This document shows positions 47,363-48,063 of a stretch of DNA of 48,063 nt, piece after piece. The notes under the pieces are model-generated. The model saw only the letters and a program-made list of their open reading frames with translations, had not been told where the DNA came from and ran no database searches. The stretch comes from a virus, in IMG/VR virus record IMGVR_UViG_3300025728_000005, positions 1-48,063 of that record, one strand, 5' to 3'. The position numbers were made by a program, and so were the translations under genes. Position 1 is the stretch's first letter. Every line of letters starts with the position of its first letter.

Positions 47363-47390
47363 AAAGCCTCGCCATCGTGCGGGGCTTTTT
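47363..47390 (+). terminator. Strong terminator after the tRNA
   Basis: AAGCCTCGC pairs with GCGGGGCTT (one G-U pair) around CATCGT and is followed by TTTTT. It separates leader and tRNA from the holin and all structural genes, so late expression needs read-through, like tR' in lambda. Confidence 0.85.
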
Positions 47391-47489
47391 CAATTTCGGC
47401 ACCCACGCAACCGTCCTTGCCCCGAGCGGACGCGATATGCGCGGAGTGCCGGACCTATCACACAGCCCGATGCGCGGGAACCACGAGAC

Positions 47490-47819
47490 ATGAAAATGCC
47501 CGAGAAGAATCCCGATACCTGGCTGATAGGCATGGCCTGGCTCAGCCAGAACGCCCCGATGTTCTATGCAGCGCTCCTCTCGTGCTGGATTGCCTTCTTA
47601 CGCGTCATCTACGGGGGCGGACGCCTGCGACAAGCCTTCCTTGAGTCGTGCCTGTGTGGCGCGATCACAGCCGGGGCATTCCCCTTGCTTGCCTATTTCA
47701 ATTTGCCGTCAAGCATGGCGGCAGCACTTGGCGCCTTCATTGGCACCCTCGGCATGAAGAAAGTGGCCGCATTGGCCGAGCGATGCACTGACATTCAAAT
47801 TTCAAGGCGAAAGGGATGA
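47490..47819 (+). CDS. Holin, lambda/phage_holin_3 family
   Basis: This 109-residue protein starts at ATG 47490; the frame is open to 47304, but that part overlaps tRNA and terminator. MPEKNPDTWLIGMAWLSQNAPMF and RVIYGGGRLRQAFLESCLCGAITAG are family hallmarks, with three hydrophobic segments (about 22-38, 53-74 and 78-93) and a basic end. It opens the inner membrane for the endolysin at 22436. Its stop overlaps the Rz start (ATGA). Confidence 0.82.
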   Translation: MKMPEKNPDTWLIGMAWLSQNAPMFYAALLSCWIAFLRVIYGGGRLRQAFLESCLCGAITAGAFPLLAYFNLPSSMAAALGAFIGTLGMKKVAALAERCTDIQISRRKG

Positions 47820-48063
47820 ACATGAGAGCGATCGCCGCAGCAATCATCATCGCTCTGGTCGCCATGCTGCTCATTGGCGTCCAGCAGTATCGCGTCACCA
47901 CCTTGCGCGCCGAAATGCAGATCGAAACCAAGAGCAAGGAAGACGCTATTGCGGCGAACGCCGAAAGCCAGGCGACGATCACCACCCTGCAAGCCGAAGC
48001 CAAACGCAACGCTGCCTACAGCGCCGACCTGGCCAAACGCATCAAGGCCAGCGAAGACAAAGC
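47816..48063 (+). CDS. Rz: Rz-like i-spanin, 5' part (continues at base 1 of the circle)
   Basis: ATG 47816 overlaps the holin stop. The N-terminal signal anchor (AIAAAIIIALVAMLLIGVQQY) is followed by the charged periplasmic helix. The frame runs off the window end; bases 47937-48063 equal bases 1-127, and the rest of the gene is at 128-263. Confidence 0.87.
   Translation, partial: MNMRAIAAAIIIALVAMLLIGVQQYRVTTLRAEMQIETKSKEDAIAANAESQATITTLQAEAKRNAAYSADLAKRIKASEDK
47937..48063. repeat. Terminal duplication, right copy (assembly overlap)
   Basis: This is the exact copy of bases 1-127, inside the Rz gene. Removing one copy gives a circle of 47,936 bases. Confidence 0.9.

Overview
The window is one complete tailed-phage genome that has been opened inside the Rz gene. 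The first 127 bases are repeated exactly as the last 127, the usual mark of a circular assembly, so the unique genome is about 47,936 bp. The genes point to a contractile-tailed phage (myovirus): DUF3383-type sheath, tail tube, baseplate plug, gp138-type spike, gp25-like and baseplate J proteins. The host is very probably a Pseudomonas. The DNA is GC-rich, many small accessory proteins are of types I know from Pseudomonas phages, and one gene is a close relative of the Pseudomonas medium-chain polyhydroxyalkanoate depolymerase PhaZ.

Layout. (1) Late genes, + strand, run from about 46.98 kb across the junction to 23.05 kb: promoter and operator, a structured leader RNA, a tRNA with anticodon CAU, a terminator, holin, Rz/Rz1, two small proteins, portal, MuF-like head protein, DUF2213 protease/scaffold-type protein, cement protein, major capsid, connector proteins, sheath, tube, tail chaperone with a probable -1 frameshift, tape measure with a lysozyme domain, baseplate, tail fibre, small and large terminase, beta-helix tailspike and GH19 endolysin. 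(2) Early leftward genes, - strand, 37.27 down to 23.05 kb: many small proteins, a coiled-coil protein, ERF recombinase, SSB, an ExoX-like exonuclease, two paralogous HTH proteins, phaZ, a pentapeptide-repeat protein, a DUF2591-type protein, a cupin-like protein, a small serine recombinase and an RMF/CrpP-like protein. (3) A 760-bp control region without a convincing gene longer than a short peptide, 37.27-38.03 kb, densely filled with perfect inverted repeats. (4) Early rightward genes, + strand, 38.03-46.92 kb: Cro/YdaS-like and other small regulators, Rha/KilAC regulator, lambda-O-like initiator with an internal iteron origin, DnaC-like helicase loader, NinB, a YbcO-like nuclease, a VRR-NUC nuclease and a last gene in the position of a late regulator.

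Regulation. A palindrome with consensus AGTCC-N8-GGACT recurs at seven places, all but one clearly intergenic and next to promoters or gene starts (upstream of phaZ, on both sides of the structured region, before the cro-like gene, before the Rha gene, before a mid-operon gene and at the late promoter). This suggests one phage regulator controls a dispersed regulon. No integrase and no CI-type repressor are visible, so whether the phage is temperate is open.

Most notable: a phage-borne phaZ with a complete catalytic triad, its own promoter and operator, and a terminator that insulates it from the upstream operon; an approximately 500-nt candidate large structured RNA where an immunity repressor would be expected; and an operator-controlled leader RNA with a predicted pseudoknot ahead of the tRNA and lysis genes. 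Family names are recalled from knowledge, not from searches.
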